Source: Cristatella mucedo
Taxonomy: Eukaryota > Bryozoa > Phylactolaemata > Cristatellidae
DNA length: 64,000 nucleotides
Direction of reading: 5' to 3'
Assembly: GCA_009760855.2 (NCBI GenBank)
Contig: WPIO01000032.1
Coordinates: 3,986,001 to 4,050,000 of the forward strand
Notes under the pieces: model-generated
The model's database searches: none
Seen by the model: only the letters and a program-made list of their open reading frames with translations
Told to the model about the DNA's origin: nothing
Translations under genes and position numbers: made by a program
Shown here: in pieces, positions 36,565 to 49,900 of the stretch
How positions within the stretch are numbered: the stretch's first letter is position 1
Layout: each line of letters opens with the position of its first letter

Positions 36565-37600
36565 CTGAAAAGAAATGTTTCATTAACCCTGGCTAAACAC
36601 GACAGCCTGCCTAAAAAAAAGATGCCTACGCCTGAATACTAAAACTGAAGCTGCCAGGCCGACAGGCCGGTTTCGCCCCACATGGGTAATAGACGTAAGC
36701 CTTAGCGAATAGGCACTGATAGGAGGACCCTCGGTCGCCTTGGGCAGCTCAGCTACGCCCGGCTCACGTCTACGACCTCTGGGAGCCTACGTTGCCACAA
36801 AAGTTGTGGACTGGCAGCAGCACGATTACAGCCAGAAGTGGGCCAGCCTCACCGCCCCCTGGTGATTCCGAGGTCCTAGACACGGCTCGGGCGTCGGCGA
36901 AGAGTAAGGGCAGCCGAAAAAAATTTGCTGCAGCATCAGCGATCGACTTGTAGCTTCCTTTGAAGGGTCGTAGGCGTTCTTTAGGCTTCGTTCGCACGGT
37001 GAGCGTTGCTTCTGTCCAGCTTGTGTCCCGCTTCGGTCTTGTACACTGTCCATTTTCCTTCCTACCTGCTTCCTACTTGCTCGACCTTTACCAGAGTGGT
37101 TGTGGAAAGGTCGCTTCTTAGGAACGTGGGAAATGCCCGCCCTGCGATGCACATCCTGGCGAATGTAAACCTTCCACGATTGCCTTTATCGTCCACCGCC
37201 TTACTGTAGTTGGTTTTGATTCTTATATGACGAGCTCATCGTGTCACATAAACAGGGTCTCTCGTGGAACTCTTTGATGATGTAGCCGGTCAAGTCATAT
37301 CCCTTGCATTTCGACTCAATGAAGAAGGCTTGCCCTTGACGAAACCTATGACTGGTAGTTTGTTCAGTTTTGCTCGAACTTTGGCCAAGAATTAGAACCA
37401 CTTTTAGAAGCTTCCGAGTCTTTGTTAAGTCTTCCCTAGCTTTAGAAATTGGAACTTGCAGCAGAAATTCAGAAGGCAGACTGTCACGAGTTCATTCTGA
37501 TCTTCCAAACCTGAGTTAATAGTTTATGCCGCATCGGCCAAGTGACACCGAGTCAGTCAACGTTTATGCATCTTATCTAGAATAGTTAGAAAAGTGAGTG
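36565..37600. other. Unassigned sequence
   Basis: Both strands carry open frames of about 70-110 codons between 36770 and 37210 with no recognisable motif. Could contain exons of a minus-strand gene. Confidence 0.3.
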
Positions 37601-37870
37601 TCGCCAAGTGAGACAGAGGCCATGGTAAGGTTAGTGGCTCCCCGTGATTCGTTCTTTATGTGCTTATGCATGCTGACACTGTTGTATGCTGCTACTAACC
37701 ACGTTTGCATGCTGACACTGTGCATGTCACCCCTAACCATGTTATTCTTGTTGTTTATCAAGCATAATCCCGCTCACCATTCGATCGTGTTTCCTTTGCA
37801 GCAAATGTAAAGCGCCTAGAAAGAGATTGAGTTCTCTGAGGGCACTTTATCAAGTGTATTATTATTAAGG
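37601..37870 (+). mobile_element. LINE-A 3' untranslated end
   Basis: GTGATTCGTTCTTTATGTGC, repeated GCATGCTGACACTGT motifs, CCATTCGATCGTG, GCAAATGTAAAGCGCCTAG and TTATTATTA, identical in order to 45050-45270. Confidence 0.9.
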
Positions 37871-39079
37871 TGCATGATCGTTTGTGGCCCGGCCAACCGG
37901 CGAGACTACATTGAGCTTTTAACACATTTTCGCTATCGTGTGGATGCCTCCTGGCAGTAAATGGGCTGCTTAACCATTATGAGCAAAGCAAGCCAGGCAG
38001 CAAGTGTAGTCGACCGTCGCAATGCTAATTAGCGTTTTACCACAAAGGGGCAGGTGCGAAGGTGGTCGTGCACCCTGCTCTGCTTGACTGAGAAGCAGAT
38101 CTAGCTTCGTGTACCTAGAAAGTACACATCTGGCTGCAGCAGTAGCTCGTCCATTGAGGAAGTTAGCCGCAGACACAAAAGACCCAGCAGAGGAGCGCCC
38201 TCGGACCTCTTTTGCCAGTGTACTGGCTCGTCTGTCAGCTACTCTGGCTGCTACCAGAGATAAACGTATGCATAAGTGGTCAGCGCTGGAGAGCCAGCGC
38301 TGGCCGAACTGGCTGTTCTCGAATTCAATTATTCCGCGATGCCTCACAGAGCCGTGCCTCGGGGAGCAGGGTCATTCGAGAGCCAGCGAATACGATTGGA
38401 GCCAAGCGAGCCAACCAAGAGAGCTGTGTCTGCCTGCGTGCTACTTTCGGAACAGGGTCGCACACGAACTGAGAAGTGTGGTTGCATCTGGGCTGCCTGA
38501 TTGCTGACACTGCCCTTGCAGAGAGCCCCATTCTGCTCTGCGTGAAAGCGAGAAGGATACTGGGTGGCGGTCAGTGTCGATCAGTGGGCAGGTAGAGTTG
38601 TCTAGTTCGAAGACCTGTCGATGGCCAACCCACCGTTTCACCCATCCCGCGAAGTATTCTCTCTGTGGAAGGCCACAATGAGACGCCAATACTGCAGAGG
38701 TCATCGATGGGAGCACCAGCAGCAGCCGAGCCTTCCGCTCGCAGGTATGAGTCGGCTTACAGGTGCTTCACTGGGAGGACAATAACTTCTCAAAGACTTC
38801 CCAATACAATTCGAGGAATGTGCCTCTAGAATCTTACCTTAAAAATGGTAATTTGCCAGAGTGCATGATGGCTGTCACCGTGAACGATGAATAGTGTGAC
38901 AGGAGGGAATTTTACATCATTTCGGCACTGGCAAAATGTGCTTTTGCCACGTCTGTGATTTCCTGATGCCAGCTTCCACCGAAAGATCTAGGAGAACATT
39001 GTGAAGCCATGTGCTTGCTGTCTGTTGGTTGTGGGTCCGTGTACCGGCTGAGAACTTGGAAGCAAGTCCTACTGTGTGT
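37871..39079. other. Unassigned sequence
   Basis: Overlapping ORFs on both strands between 37970 and 38716 (up to 132 codons) have no recognisable motif. Confidence 0.35.
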
Positions 39080-39230
39080 CTTTGTGATTCGTCCTTCGTG
39101 TGCAAATGCCTGCTTACACTGTGCCTGCTGCTTGCAGAGGTAATGCTTTCTATACAGCTTCTGTAAAGTGCCTAGAGAGAGATTTCGTTCTCTGAGGGTG
39201 CAATATAAATGTATTATTATTATTATTAAA
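39080..39230 (+). mobile_element. LINE-A type 3' end
   Basis: GTGATTCGTCCTTCGTGTGC, AAAGTGCCTAGAGAGAGATT, GTTCTCTGAGGGTGCAATAT and TTATTATTATTATTA. Resembles the end of the copy at 2460-2632 more than the 45 kb copy. Confidence 0.85.
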
Positions 39231-40212
39231 GCCTGGAAATGAAGCACAACAACTGGCAGCAAGTAGTGTGCGATCGTGCTCGAAGGAGCCGCCTACTTAA
39301 TAAAGTTGGACTGTGGCCCCCACCGATTTGCTACACGCAGCCGAGCAGACTGCACTGATCTGCACAGATGAGTTGCCCCAGCGAATCCCGATAGCTGTTG
39401 GCAGCAGTGTTGGCAGCAGAAGTGGACGATGCTTGCCGCCATAGAGTGATTATTTGGCCGGTACCTTGATCCAGAGCCTACAGCCAGACGGTTAATGCCG
39501 ACTTGCGGACGGCTGTGCAGGAGGCTTCCTTCGACCGTGGTGTCAGTCGAAGGACCATTACAGTGCGTCCGTGCAGCAGAGAGATTCGAACGCCCCTGAG
39601 ACTTCGGGATTTCGTGCCGTGAATAACCAGGCCCTGATTGCAAGTGCCTGCATACCGAGGGTGCTGTGAAAGCATGAGAGCATTATCCTGATTACACTGC
39701 TCTAGCTGTGCCTGCTGCATGTGTGACCTTGGTGACCCTGCCATAGCTGAACTTTAGGTAGGCTGTCTACTTAGGCTTGCAGGTCGAACCCCACCAGCTA
39801 GGGACTCTGCAGTCTTGTCCACTCGGCTCTAGCGTGGCTGAAGGTGATGATGAAGATGCAGCTCTGCTGCAACCTTGTCCGGAAGTGCTGGCCACCGGTC
39901 GGCTCTTTAGCTTCGTCTAAAAATGTGTAGCCTATTTTTTGAGAGCCCGATGCTTTTTTGCTGAATGCACACTGCACTGCCGAACTTTTGAGATCGGTTA
40001 TAAAAAGAATGTTTTTTGGTCACTGAAAATGATCGCCCTTGGTGAGTGAAAGCCCTGCCCTAGACTGACTGCCGTTAACCTGGTGTGAGGTACAAGCGCA
40101 GCGGCCCCATGTCTTTTTAAGAAAACCGCGCTAGCTCCATCTGATAGAGACATCCTGTCGGCGTGGCCTGATGGTGGACCGATGGGGGTGCACTGTCGAC
40201 GACGCTTCTAGA
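39231..40212. other. Unassigned sequence
   Basis: The minus strand is open in two frames at 39293-39744 but shows no recognisable motif. Confidence 0.35.
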
Positions 40213-40285
40213 GCCAGCATATGAAAAGTGACTAGAAAGAGACCGAGTTCTGCTACGGTGCTATACAAATGCCTTATTTTTTATA
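40213..40285 (+). mobile_element. SINE-2 3' half
   Basis: AGCCAGCATATG..AAGTGACTAGAAAGAGACCG and ACGGTGCTATACAAATGCCT correspond to the SINE-2 body and tail. The tRNA-like head is absent. Confidence 0.5.
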
Positions 40286-41119
40286 ATTGTAGTTATTATT
40301 GTCATGGCCCCTCTTTAAGCTTGGTAGCCCCTCCATGGTAGCTGGCTTCTTGTGTAGATGGTGGGAGCTAAATGGAGTTATGCCTGGTTGCTCTCCTACG
40401 CCCTGCTGCTTCATGGTTGCCACCCAGGTCAGTTGAAGCATGCTAGGTGAACCCTGCCTATGGCCTTGGAGGAGAAGGAACCGAGGCAGCTGGGCAGCAG
40501 CTGCGGGGCATAGACATGTTGTCATTCCAATGCTGTTTGTTTATCTCACACTGGAAGCTATGAAAGCACCGAAAGCTAGCAATATGAAATCATTTCCTAG
40601 GCTACCTGCAAAACCGGAAAGCAACAATAAAAAAAAGATCTCTGACCGTTGTGATGAAAGAGAATTGTGGCACACACATCGTGGTGTGAATCAGGTTTGG
40701 TTCAGCATGCCTTGAAGTCAACTATCAAACAGTGAAGGCCTTTGTTAATGATTCAGCACATGTGTGCTTCGTGGTTAGATATCATGTGGACCTTTTTATC
40801 AGCACACGAGTGCACCTTTAGCCCATTGTTATTTGCTTGTACACTGTAAGAATGGTCTTTGCATGAGGAATCTCTTCTTACAGGCAGTTGCTTTGAATAA
40901 TGCCCCATTGTTTGCAGCAGATTATTTCTGTTCACAGACGAGTGTGTTCGAATGACAATCGAGAAAGGATTAACCGCTAGCAATTTAGGCCAGCTGGCAT
41001 CTGGTCTCACTCACCCCTGATCATGGCATTGCTGATGATTTTGAGTCGATGTGATGTCATCAAGGCTCATTAGTGTGGCCCTGGTTTGACTGCTCTCTGA
41101 CCAGGCTGTTCTCTCCTGG
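40286..41119. other. Unassigned intergenic sequence
   Basis: No supported feature. Confidence 0.4.
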
Positions 41120-42290
41120 GTACCGGCAGACTGGATCAGAAATCAATCTTACCGCAATGCTTCATTGCTTGCAGGTCTTCCGGCTGATGCAATTGGTCTC
41201 TTACAGTTGGTGCAAAACACGGCAGATAGGGCAATCTGTCGCCAGCGCCGAAGTTGCAGCATTGTACTAATACTTACCGATACACATCAGGTCATTATTA
41301 AGCAGAACGTCGACTTCAAGCCTCTGTCACTCACTTTTAGGTCTCTTCATTCTCTGATTCCAACCTGCCTATCGGAACTGCTACCCAACCAGGCTAAGCA
41401 GCATACCACGCTCTTGTCTAAGTCGAATCGTGCTTAGCTTTTTCTCAAACTAACCTCAAATCTTTTGGAGGCCGTGCCTTTAGTTCATATGCTCCCAAAT
41501 CCTGGAACTATTCCGACTGACATCATGACTTCTCCTGACTTGACAACATATAAAAGAAGCTAAAAACACAGCAAAGTTCTTACGCTGACCCACAAGGCCA
41601 AGGCCACGGCCTAGGTCCTTCATATCTAGCTCAACTGCTGCACCAGTTCAGCCTCTTCGCACCCTCAGGTCCTGTGTGGACAATACATTAGCTGTTCCAT
41701 TCCTCCGCTTAAAGACAGTTGGCGACAGAAGCTTTAGCTCTGTAGGTCCTAGACTGTGGAACTCGCTTCCACAATTCTTATGCAACGACAACTACTCTCC
41801 TGCTGCCGACTATGGCCAATCCCTTTCAGCGGTCCTGAGCTGCTACTTCCATGCTACTCACGACCTCAACTGCTCTCCTGACTCTGCTATGCTTCCCACT
41901 TTCTCTTGGTTGTGTGAGACGAAGTCTGTTGGCTACCGAATGCTTACAGAAAGCCGCTTAGCCTGTGACTGCGGTATATACAACTCTCCTACATAACACC
42001 CACATAGTCTTTATGACTTTGTGGAGTTACAGATGGAGATACATTACATTACATTACATAAAAACGAACCTGTTTCTCACAATATTTTCTGGTTGTTGCG
42101 ATTTGTCCTTTGTGTGCTTAGGCATGTTGACACTGTTTATGTTACCAGTAACCGTATTATGCATGTTGACACTGTGCATGCTACCACTAACCACCCGGTT
42201 ATGCTTCCTTAGCAGCATATTTTAAGTGCTTAGGAAGAGATAAAGTTCTCTGAGGGCACTAAGAAAATGTAGTAATTTCCTTACTTTCCA
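41120..42290 (+). mobile_element. LINE-A copy split by a LINE-B insertion
   Basis: Left part (41120-about 41575): decayed LINE-A C-terminal coding, with QLVQNTADRAICRQRRSC, then LPIGTATQPG and RAFSSYAPKSWN in changing frames. Right part (about 42058-42290): the LINE-A 3' UTR (TGTGCTTAGGCATGTTGACA, GTGCTTAGGAAGAGAT, GTTCTCTGAGGGCACT). Between them lies LINE-B. The right part resumes where the left stops, at a run of A residues. Confidence 0.8.
41590..42057 (+). mobile_element. LINE-B 3' fragment nested in LINE-A, best preserved copy
   Basis: Open for 106 codons at 41676-41996: VPFLRLKTVGDRSFSSVGP and RLWNSLPQFLCN, the typical C-terminal motif of CR1/L2-type LINEs. It ends GTGGAGTTACAGATGGAGAT and CATTACATTACATTACAT. 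It provides the reference for the other LINE-B pieces. 5'-truncated. Confidence 0.85.
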
Positions 42291-42604
42291 TTAGAAAGCT
42301 GAAAGCCCACCCCTGCATTAACTATTACTGGGATGATCCACAAGATGGCAGAGAGGTATGATAATATGGCAGCTTGATGCATGCATTTGAATGATAGATT
42401 TTTTCTTTGCAGTGATGTTAGTCTATTCAGCTAAGATATGAGAGAGGTAGATAACTTGGCTATTGCTAAGACATGCAGCCAATCCCATAAGCTTGGCCCA
42501 CCTGCCAGTGCCTGCAGGTGGATGGCTTCCCTAAAAAGGAAGAGGGCTCATGACACATGGAGCTTGATTGCAGCGACGGTTGCACTGCATAGAGGATCCA
42601 CGCT
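42291..42604. other. Unassigned sequence
   Basis: No supported feature. Confidence 0.4.
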
Positions 42605-42873
<269 letters not shown>

Positions 42874-43344
42874 TAGATCTCAGATATACACACACACATA
42901 TATATATAAATGTATAATATCTCATATGTATGTCACAAAGACCACGTTCGTTCAGGGGCACGGTCGATACCTGAAGCTTCCCGTAAAATGGCCCTCTCGA
43001 AACCGGAAGTTTCATTACAATGGGAGGGGCATGCAGCATCTCATTAGGTGCAGTAAAGGTCATCTGAGCCTCTTACCGATCCATCGATGCATTATTTCAG
43101 TGCTCAAGTCTCGACGTCTAGAACAGCTCTTCTGAGCAAGAAGTGAATGTGGTGCTTGCTAGAGTTAGTCAGCGCTCCGGTGGGCATCACCCCCCCAGCG
43201 CGCCCTACCCACCGTCCCACTTAGTTGCGCCCACTGCCGCCAGATCGGACTCGCCGAGACGCAGGAAGCACCAAGCGATACTCAGGTCGTGAAAAAATGA
43301 TACTTGTGGAATACTTAGAGAGTGACGGCTGTGATTTAATACTT
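42874..43344. other. Unassigned sequence
   Basis: The + strand is open from 42930 to 43135 (reading [17 protein letters not shown]) without a recognised motif. It lies upstream of the first recognised AKAP7-like exon and could hold an untranslated or N-terminal exon, but nothing supports it. Confidence 0.3.
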
Positions 43345-43370
43345 CACACACACACGCACGCACGCGCACA

Positions 43371-43465
<95 letters not shown>
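43345..43465. repeat. (CA)n then (TA)n compound microsatellite
   Basis: CA units with CG-containing variants to 43440, then TA units to 43465. Confidence 0.98.
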
Positions 43466-43803
43466 CCTGCCAACTAATTTCTTGCCTGCTGATTTCGATT
43501 CTGTTCTGGTACTACGTGATGTAGGTACTGGGTTACAGAAGGTTACAGAAGGGCTGAAGGAGTCCTCCTGTAAGCTGCCTGGTCTGTTGCTGTCAGCCAG
43601 CTAGTGAGGGCTAGTTCTTATCCTGATTGTCTGCTCTCTGCTTCCGCTTGGGATGGAGGCAGGGCCGAAAGCAAAAGTCGCTGCTTTTTATCCTTTATAG
43701 TTATTATCTTTTAATATATGTCAGCTGTTTGTAGATGCTCCACCTGACCTGACCTGAGCTGACCTCATGCTGGCCCATCAATGTTAACTCATTCTTATTG
43801 CAG

Positions 43804-43961
43804 ATAGAGACATTGCAGCTGTCGGCAGCACCGAGATCGTCCAAGCCGATTTGCCACCGGCTAAGCATTCAACATATAGCAGTCCTCGGCCACCGAAATA
43901 TACTCGGCCATCGAAAGTGGCTCCCAACTACTTTGTGGCTATACAAGTCACGGATTCCAAA
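43804..43961 (+). CDS. AKAP7: AKAP7-like exon a
   Basis: Acceptor TTCTTATTGCAG ends at 43803. The exon starts with the last two bases of a codon, so an upstream exon ending in phase 1 must exist. It encodes RDIAAVGSTEIVQADLPPAK, a basic Pro-rich stretch, then the diagnostic APNYFVAIQVTDSK, and ends in phase 0 at GTATGT (43962). A different frame over the same bases is also open but lacks homology. Confidence 0.85.
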
Positions 43962-46900
43962 GTATGTTAGTTTAGATTAGTAGCTGTGCTGCTATTTTCA
44001 TGACATGCACTCTTAGTGGGCAAGGCAACCTGACTTCCTCCGACCACTGATCAACATGCCGGTCGCTCAGTACTGAGTCCCTGAAACTTGCCTTTCCACT
44101 CTTTCAGTGAGTGCAAACGAGCTGCCGAATACTACCGTGAAAGACGCTAGCAACACTCACTACTTTATTCCCAAGGAGCGACCAAACTTTAGAATTCCTT
44201 GATTACTTAATCAATAGCTGGCTGTCGGTACATGCTGGTCTGCTTGTCAATGGCTCACATCTCTGACAACCCTCAGGGTCCGGGTGTTTTTTGAATGCAT
44301 GTTCTTGCACTATTGCAGCCTAGCATATTAACTGGAAGCTGCACTAGCGATAGTGTGATTCAGAAATTGGAAAAGTTAACGCTCAAAATCGGCTCTGCCA
44401 GCATATCTCCTGCTGAATCTGCACGAAATCTAGGTGCCATGTTCCAAAGTGACCTTTCATTAGACGACCACATTAGCTCCACAATCAAGCCTGCCTACTT
44501 TCAGCTAAATAACATTGCTAAAATTCGGGCTTGTACAAACAAGGAGAAACAAGGAGACCACATCTAAATTGGTCCATGCATTTGTGACATCCCATCTTGA
44601 CTTCTGTAACTCACTGCTTGCTGGTCTACCGGCCTGTGCACTCAGGTGCTTACTGCTAATGCGAAACTCTGCAGCTAGGCTTGTCTGTCGTGAGTGTCAC
44701 AGTTGCCACACCACACCTCTTCTTGCAGACCTGCACTGGCTCTCTGTCAAGCAAGGCATTCGAATTCAAGGCTCTGTCAATCACATTTAGGTCCCTACAT
44801 TATGTGGCACCAGCCTACATATTAGATCTACTCCCCGACAAGCTAAGCATCGTACCACTTGCTTTTCGGAATCTAATCGTTTACCTATACCTCGTACGAA
44901 CCACAAGTTCTTTGGAGACCGTGGCTTTAGTTCGTATGCTCCCAAAGCCTGGAACTCACTCCCGATTTTGTCACGACATCCCCTGACCTGACCACATTTT
45001 AAAAGAAACCAAAAAGGCACCTTCTCACATCATTTATTGGGTCCATGTGATTCATTCTTTATGTGCTTATGCATGCTGACACTGTGCATGCTGCCACTAA
45101 CCATACCTGTATGCTGACTCTGTGCATATCACCCCTAACCATGTATTTCTTGTTGTTATTGAGCATGCTACCACTAACCATTCGATCGTGCTACCTTTGT
45201 AGCAAATGTAAAGTGCCTAGAAAGAGATTGAGTTCTCTGAGGGCACTATATCAAATGTATTGTTATTAAATTGTCGAGAGGTTCTGCAGAATTCTTATAC
45301 ATCTTGCTTTTTCTTACTGTGTTAGAAACTGTTCGAACGCTTAGGATCCAAGGTTATGGAGCACCTTCCACTATGGCTTCCTTCCTTTGCCTTCGGTCAT
45401 TTCTGCCTACTGGTAATGTTCACCTGTCAGGAGTTTTTCATCTGTCATGGCAAACTGCCTTCATTGCTCTTCAGTTTTGCAATAATAATTCCAAGTGCTG
45501 TGTAATAAGTGTGATTGTTGCCACGTACCCTGCATCTACAGAGCACGGCCAAGAATTCGTTAAGTAGGGCTGAACTTTTAGGGACTGAATCTTTAATGGC
45601 TGAACTTTGTCCTTGTCTGGACTGACAAGCCATAGTCTCCTAAGCTTCTGGGGGGGGGGTTGGATTTTTCTTATCGGTTAGCTAGTGTCATTCATTGTAA
45701 AATAGCTACAGTCTCTAGATTATTGTGTGTGAAAAAAGCACACGCCCATGCAAGTTTCGCATGCTGGTGTTTCTGCCAGTCACGAGGCCATGTACTGTCT
45801 TGCTCTGGGTTTTATTTTACAGAGCGCCAGCCTAATTACTTCTTGTAAAGCTACTCGCTCAGCACTGTGACCGACTTGCCGTCTCATGTGCATAGCATAA
45901 CCTAGAATACGACCGTGTGCGTGTGGAGTGGCAATAGTCAACATGGAGGGCAGGCTGTATCATATCGAATGTGGCCCGTTGTGATATAGATGAACACATA
46001 GTGAGCTTTAACACCTTGATGCATGAATAGAATACCTACCATTAGTAAGGTAATTGGGCTGTTCATGAGACAAAACAGGTCAGTGGTAACTGTGTAGCTG
46101 ACAAGTTTACGCAGCTTTCGAGCTTTCGTAATAGGCGATTTGTCTTGGTTGGAGGGCTACATTTGTAATTTCGGCAGTGTGTGGTTTCATCCGACCGGTG
46201 ATAAAGAGATTCGCATCCTGGTCAGATACCCATCCCCATACTTCGAGTCTGTGCCTTAGTTAATTTCGGCCTATGTACAGGGTAAGGTGACGATACTAAT
46301 AATAATAGGAATAATACATTTTTATAGCATCGTCAGAGAACTCAATCTCTTTCTAGGCACTTTATGTTTGCTGTTAAGGAAGCACGATCGAATGGCTTGT
46401 GGTAGCATGCTCAATAACAACATGAATAACATGCTTAGGGGTGATATGCACAGAGTCAGCATGTAGATATGGTTAGTGGCAGCATGCACAGTGTCAGCAC
46501 GCATAAGCACATAAAGGATGAATCACAGGGACCCACTACATGCTGTGGCTTATGTGTGTTTGTGTGAGTAGTCGCATACAACAAACAACGGCTACTTCTG
46601 CCGGAAGAGTGAGCAGTCGCCGCAGGAGAGCAGTGGACCCAGTAATAAATTTTCAAATCACTGTACAGTGGAACCAACGTACACTAGTATAAACAGCAAG
46701 TTTGAGTGGGACTGTTTACTGGACTCTCGTCCCAGTCAACTCATCTCATCTTGTCCACATTTCGCTTAAGAGTCTGCTCTATTTCCCAGTAGCTCTGCCC
46801 CGTGTCTATCAAGCACGCTAGCTGTGGCCAGCCAGCCAGGTGAAAGGAAATGCTGGCTTTCAGTTCTGTGAAACGTTGCCAATGCTTGATTCCACGAAAT

Positions 46901-49900
46901 TCAGTCACAGGCTCACTAAAGAGCTGCCAAAGTCTCTTGGTCAGGTTGGCGATACAAATAATAAAATTCTCGCTCTCATATCCTGCATTGCCCTCCCTCC
47001 CCCCAGGCATCATCGCCTTTCCCGAGACGTAATTGCTTAATAGCTCTTGCTGAAAAGCTGTATTTGGGTTAGCCGCCGCCGTTGCGACTGCGTGTGCGCT
47101 GGGCGATTGGTGTACGAGCTTGCGTGCCTGCAAGCCGACATGCGCATGCCGATTGTTTGAAGATTCGAGAGGCTTGCATCGAAGCCCAGCGGCAGCTTCT
47201 CGATGTCGGCGGCAAGCACCTTGCGCCAGCACTCATCAAGCCGCCCAAGTTTCATTTGACTCTGATGGTCATGCATCTGCCGTCGGGCCAGAAGGGGATC
47301 CTCGTGAGTCACGGCCGTGACCCCAAGATCGGCGTGGCTGGCGGACAAGACTCGCTGTGTGCAGTTGACTCGGACGAGGCCGAAGTGCCGGAAACGATTG
47401 CCAGCTTGGGGAATGTGCTGCCTGCTGTTCCTGGAGCCGCTGATCTGAACAGGTAGCTGAATATGTAGCCGGATCGTTTAGTATTCGTCGCTGTCTCAGC
47501 CAGCTCACTTTGCCGTTAGATAGTTGGCTTCGTGCAGCTGCTGTTACAAAAAAGACAGATAGACAGGTAGATTCTGTAATAAAGATCCCATTTTGCTTGG
47601 AGTTGATGGTGCCAGATCGCCTTTGCCGACTAGTTCACCAAATGACTGTTTCCCAGCTCACTGTTCTAGGCCTTTTTGGTGAGACTAACTGACAGTGTAC
47701 ACTCAGCCGTCTCAAATCTGTAATTAATGGAATAGCTTATGTGGGAAACTGAAAGGAAAGTAGGATAACAATTCATTTTCAGGATGCTTGTAGCGATTTT
47801 CTGATTTTCTTTTATAGCCAAAGTGAGTATTACCTAAGGTTTCACCGAATTGCCTCGATAGCTGTTTGGTTTACTGGTGGAGGGATTTGTCTTCATGCTT
47901 ACAATATTTATTGCTCGTTTGGAAAATTTGACGGGTCTGTGGTTGTGTAGCGATAACTGACTACCCAATAACTGCTTGCCCAGCTGTGAGGTCAGCCCAC
48001 TGCAGGTGAGCCAAGCCTGACCCTCACGTCAGTCGTGGCAAACAGCCTCCCTCCCTTGGGCTTAGGAGGATACTTCTCTTCTTTTCCGGTCCACTTCTTC
48101 CTACCGTCTGCCTGATCAGTCGGCTTCTGCCCTCTCTGACGATGGAAAACAAACGATATAGAACTTGACCTTAATTTCTACTAAACAACGAGTGCAACTG
48201 CCTCTAACAGTTGTTGCATGTGTGTGTCTAGATGCAGGAGGGGGGCACCTGCTTGGTTCTCGTTGCAGCAACCGTTACTGCCCACTCTGAAAAAACTGGG
48301 CGTTTTGAGCCACTCTGTTTAACCAGTCTGGCCTTACGTAGGAATGCTGGCCATGACAATCCGGTTATTATTGGCACTCCGAGTCTTCAGGGAGCAGGTG
48401 CTCATATAGAAGAGATCGCTTCGATTGGCGCACAGAGCAACAAAACAGGGAAGACGTGGCGCGTTGCTCGACGTCGACGTTCCGCTGTCTTTCTATGCGC
48501 ACTCTGTCCTCTTGCTTTTCAGAGCCAAGGAAGCGCTCGATGAGTGTGCCAAGCGCCTGCTCGCCGAGCAGCCGTCGTCACAAGCAAAGTTCACAGTCCG
48601 TGGAGTGGGCACTTTCAACGGTCAGGTCATATACGCGGCCGTCGAGGGCAGCTCGTGGCTCAAAGCCGTTCTTGGTGAGCGTCTTTTGGCGTTGATGGTG
48701 CGTGCATGCCCGAGAGTCCGGCTAACTTTGGAATGCATCGACTGCTTAGACGACCCGTGCTGGCTGCATCTCTGGCGCGGTATCTGTGGCATGACGTGAG
48801 AGCTTCTTTGCTTTTGCTTTTCATTCACTTCGCTACCCAGTTGTGGAGATGCAAGAGCTACGTCAGATCTGCAGAGTTCACCTAGTGCCCGATAGGCTGC
48901 CTGTCAGTACTGGCATGTCAGTCTGCAGTGGCACTGTGCTCTAGGCACAGCAAGATTCCATCATGCGGCACAGCGCTGGTCGAGACCAACAACGTGGTTC
49001 ACCGAATTGTTCGAGTTCACATCTACCACTGCCACGTTCAATAGCGATATATCGTGAGCAAATGCATAACCTTGGCTGCAAGTTGCTGCAGGGTTGCCGA
49101 TGAGACTGCCTGTGCAGGTGCTCACATACGGCTAAAAATAACTGTTAGTTATTGTGGACAGTCGTTCATCGGTGCATCTTAGAATTAAATTATGGGGTAC
49201 AACAAGTTAGCAGTCTTCCCAGACTGGTAGATAAACTTAAAGATAAGGTGAGAAGCAGTGAACTTGAAGGCTGGCATAAGAATAGAGGTGGGAAAAGAGG
49301 GTGCCGAGTCCAGTGGCTTAGAGGACGAACCTACTGACCATGTCTGTCTTGATTACAAATTTCTAGAAAAACGATCAGCCAGATCACCATGAGGGTCACT
49401 AGGAATGGAGCTGGCCTAGGAACAGTTAAGGAGACGGTTGATGGCCAGCAACATCATTTTTGGATTGTGCATCTGATTCAACTGTGTCGTGGAAGCTAAA
49501 CGTGGCCTTAGCTAGGATAGATTGCATCGTATGGCAGTCGATAAATTGTTAGTTCTGATAGCTTAAAGTCTGCTATTAGTCACAGGGTATCTGGTAAGGA
49601 CCCACATTGCACTAAGTCAATCATGCTTCACTCGCAGCAAATGTAAAGTGCCTACGAAGAGATTGAGCTCTCTGAGGGCGATACGAAAAAATACTATTAT
49701 TATCAAGTCAGAGGAATCGACCGAAAATAGGAAAAAGTCCAAGGATGGGATGATTCAGCAGCCTCGTTTAAAAAGTAACAGAAAAAGCTTTCACCTCATT
49801 TGTAGCTAGCAATAAAGAAGTACCGTCTGCATGAATTGAACTTACAATCTGTGTCATGAAGTACGAGCGCGATATCATTGGGATAGGATTAACTAGAGCA

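Larger units (their letters stand above)
43962..47162 (+). other. AKAP7-like intron 1
   Basis: 3.2 kb, GTATGT..TTTGAAG. It holds a LINE-A copy (44290-45275), a minus-strand LINE-A tail (46310-46515) and unassigned sequence at 45276-46309 and 46516-47162. An ORF on the minus strand at 46741-47232 (163 codons) overlaps the intron end and exon b and shows no recognised motif. Confidence 0.75.

Noticed and set aside
46741-47232. 163-codon minus-strand ORF
   Set aside because: It overlaps exon b of the AKAP7-like gene on the opposite strand, has no recognised motif, and the competing + frame has clear homology.
49206-49246. Candidate exon reading SLPRLVDKLKDK before a GTGAGA donor
   Set aside because: It was considered as the missing AKAP7 helix, but its phase does not fit exons c and d at either end.
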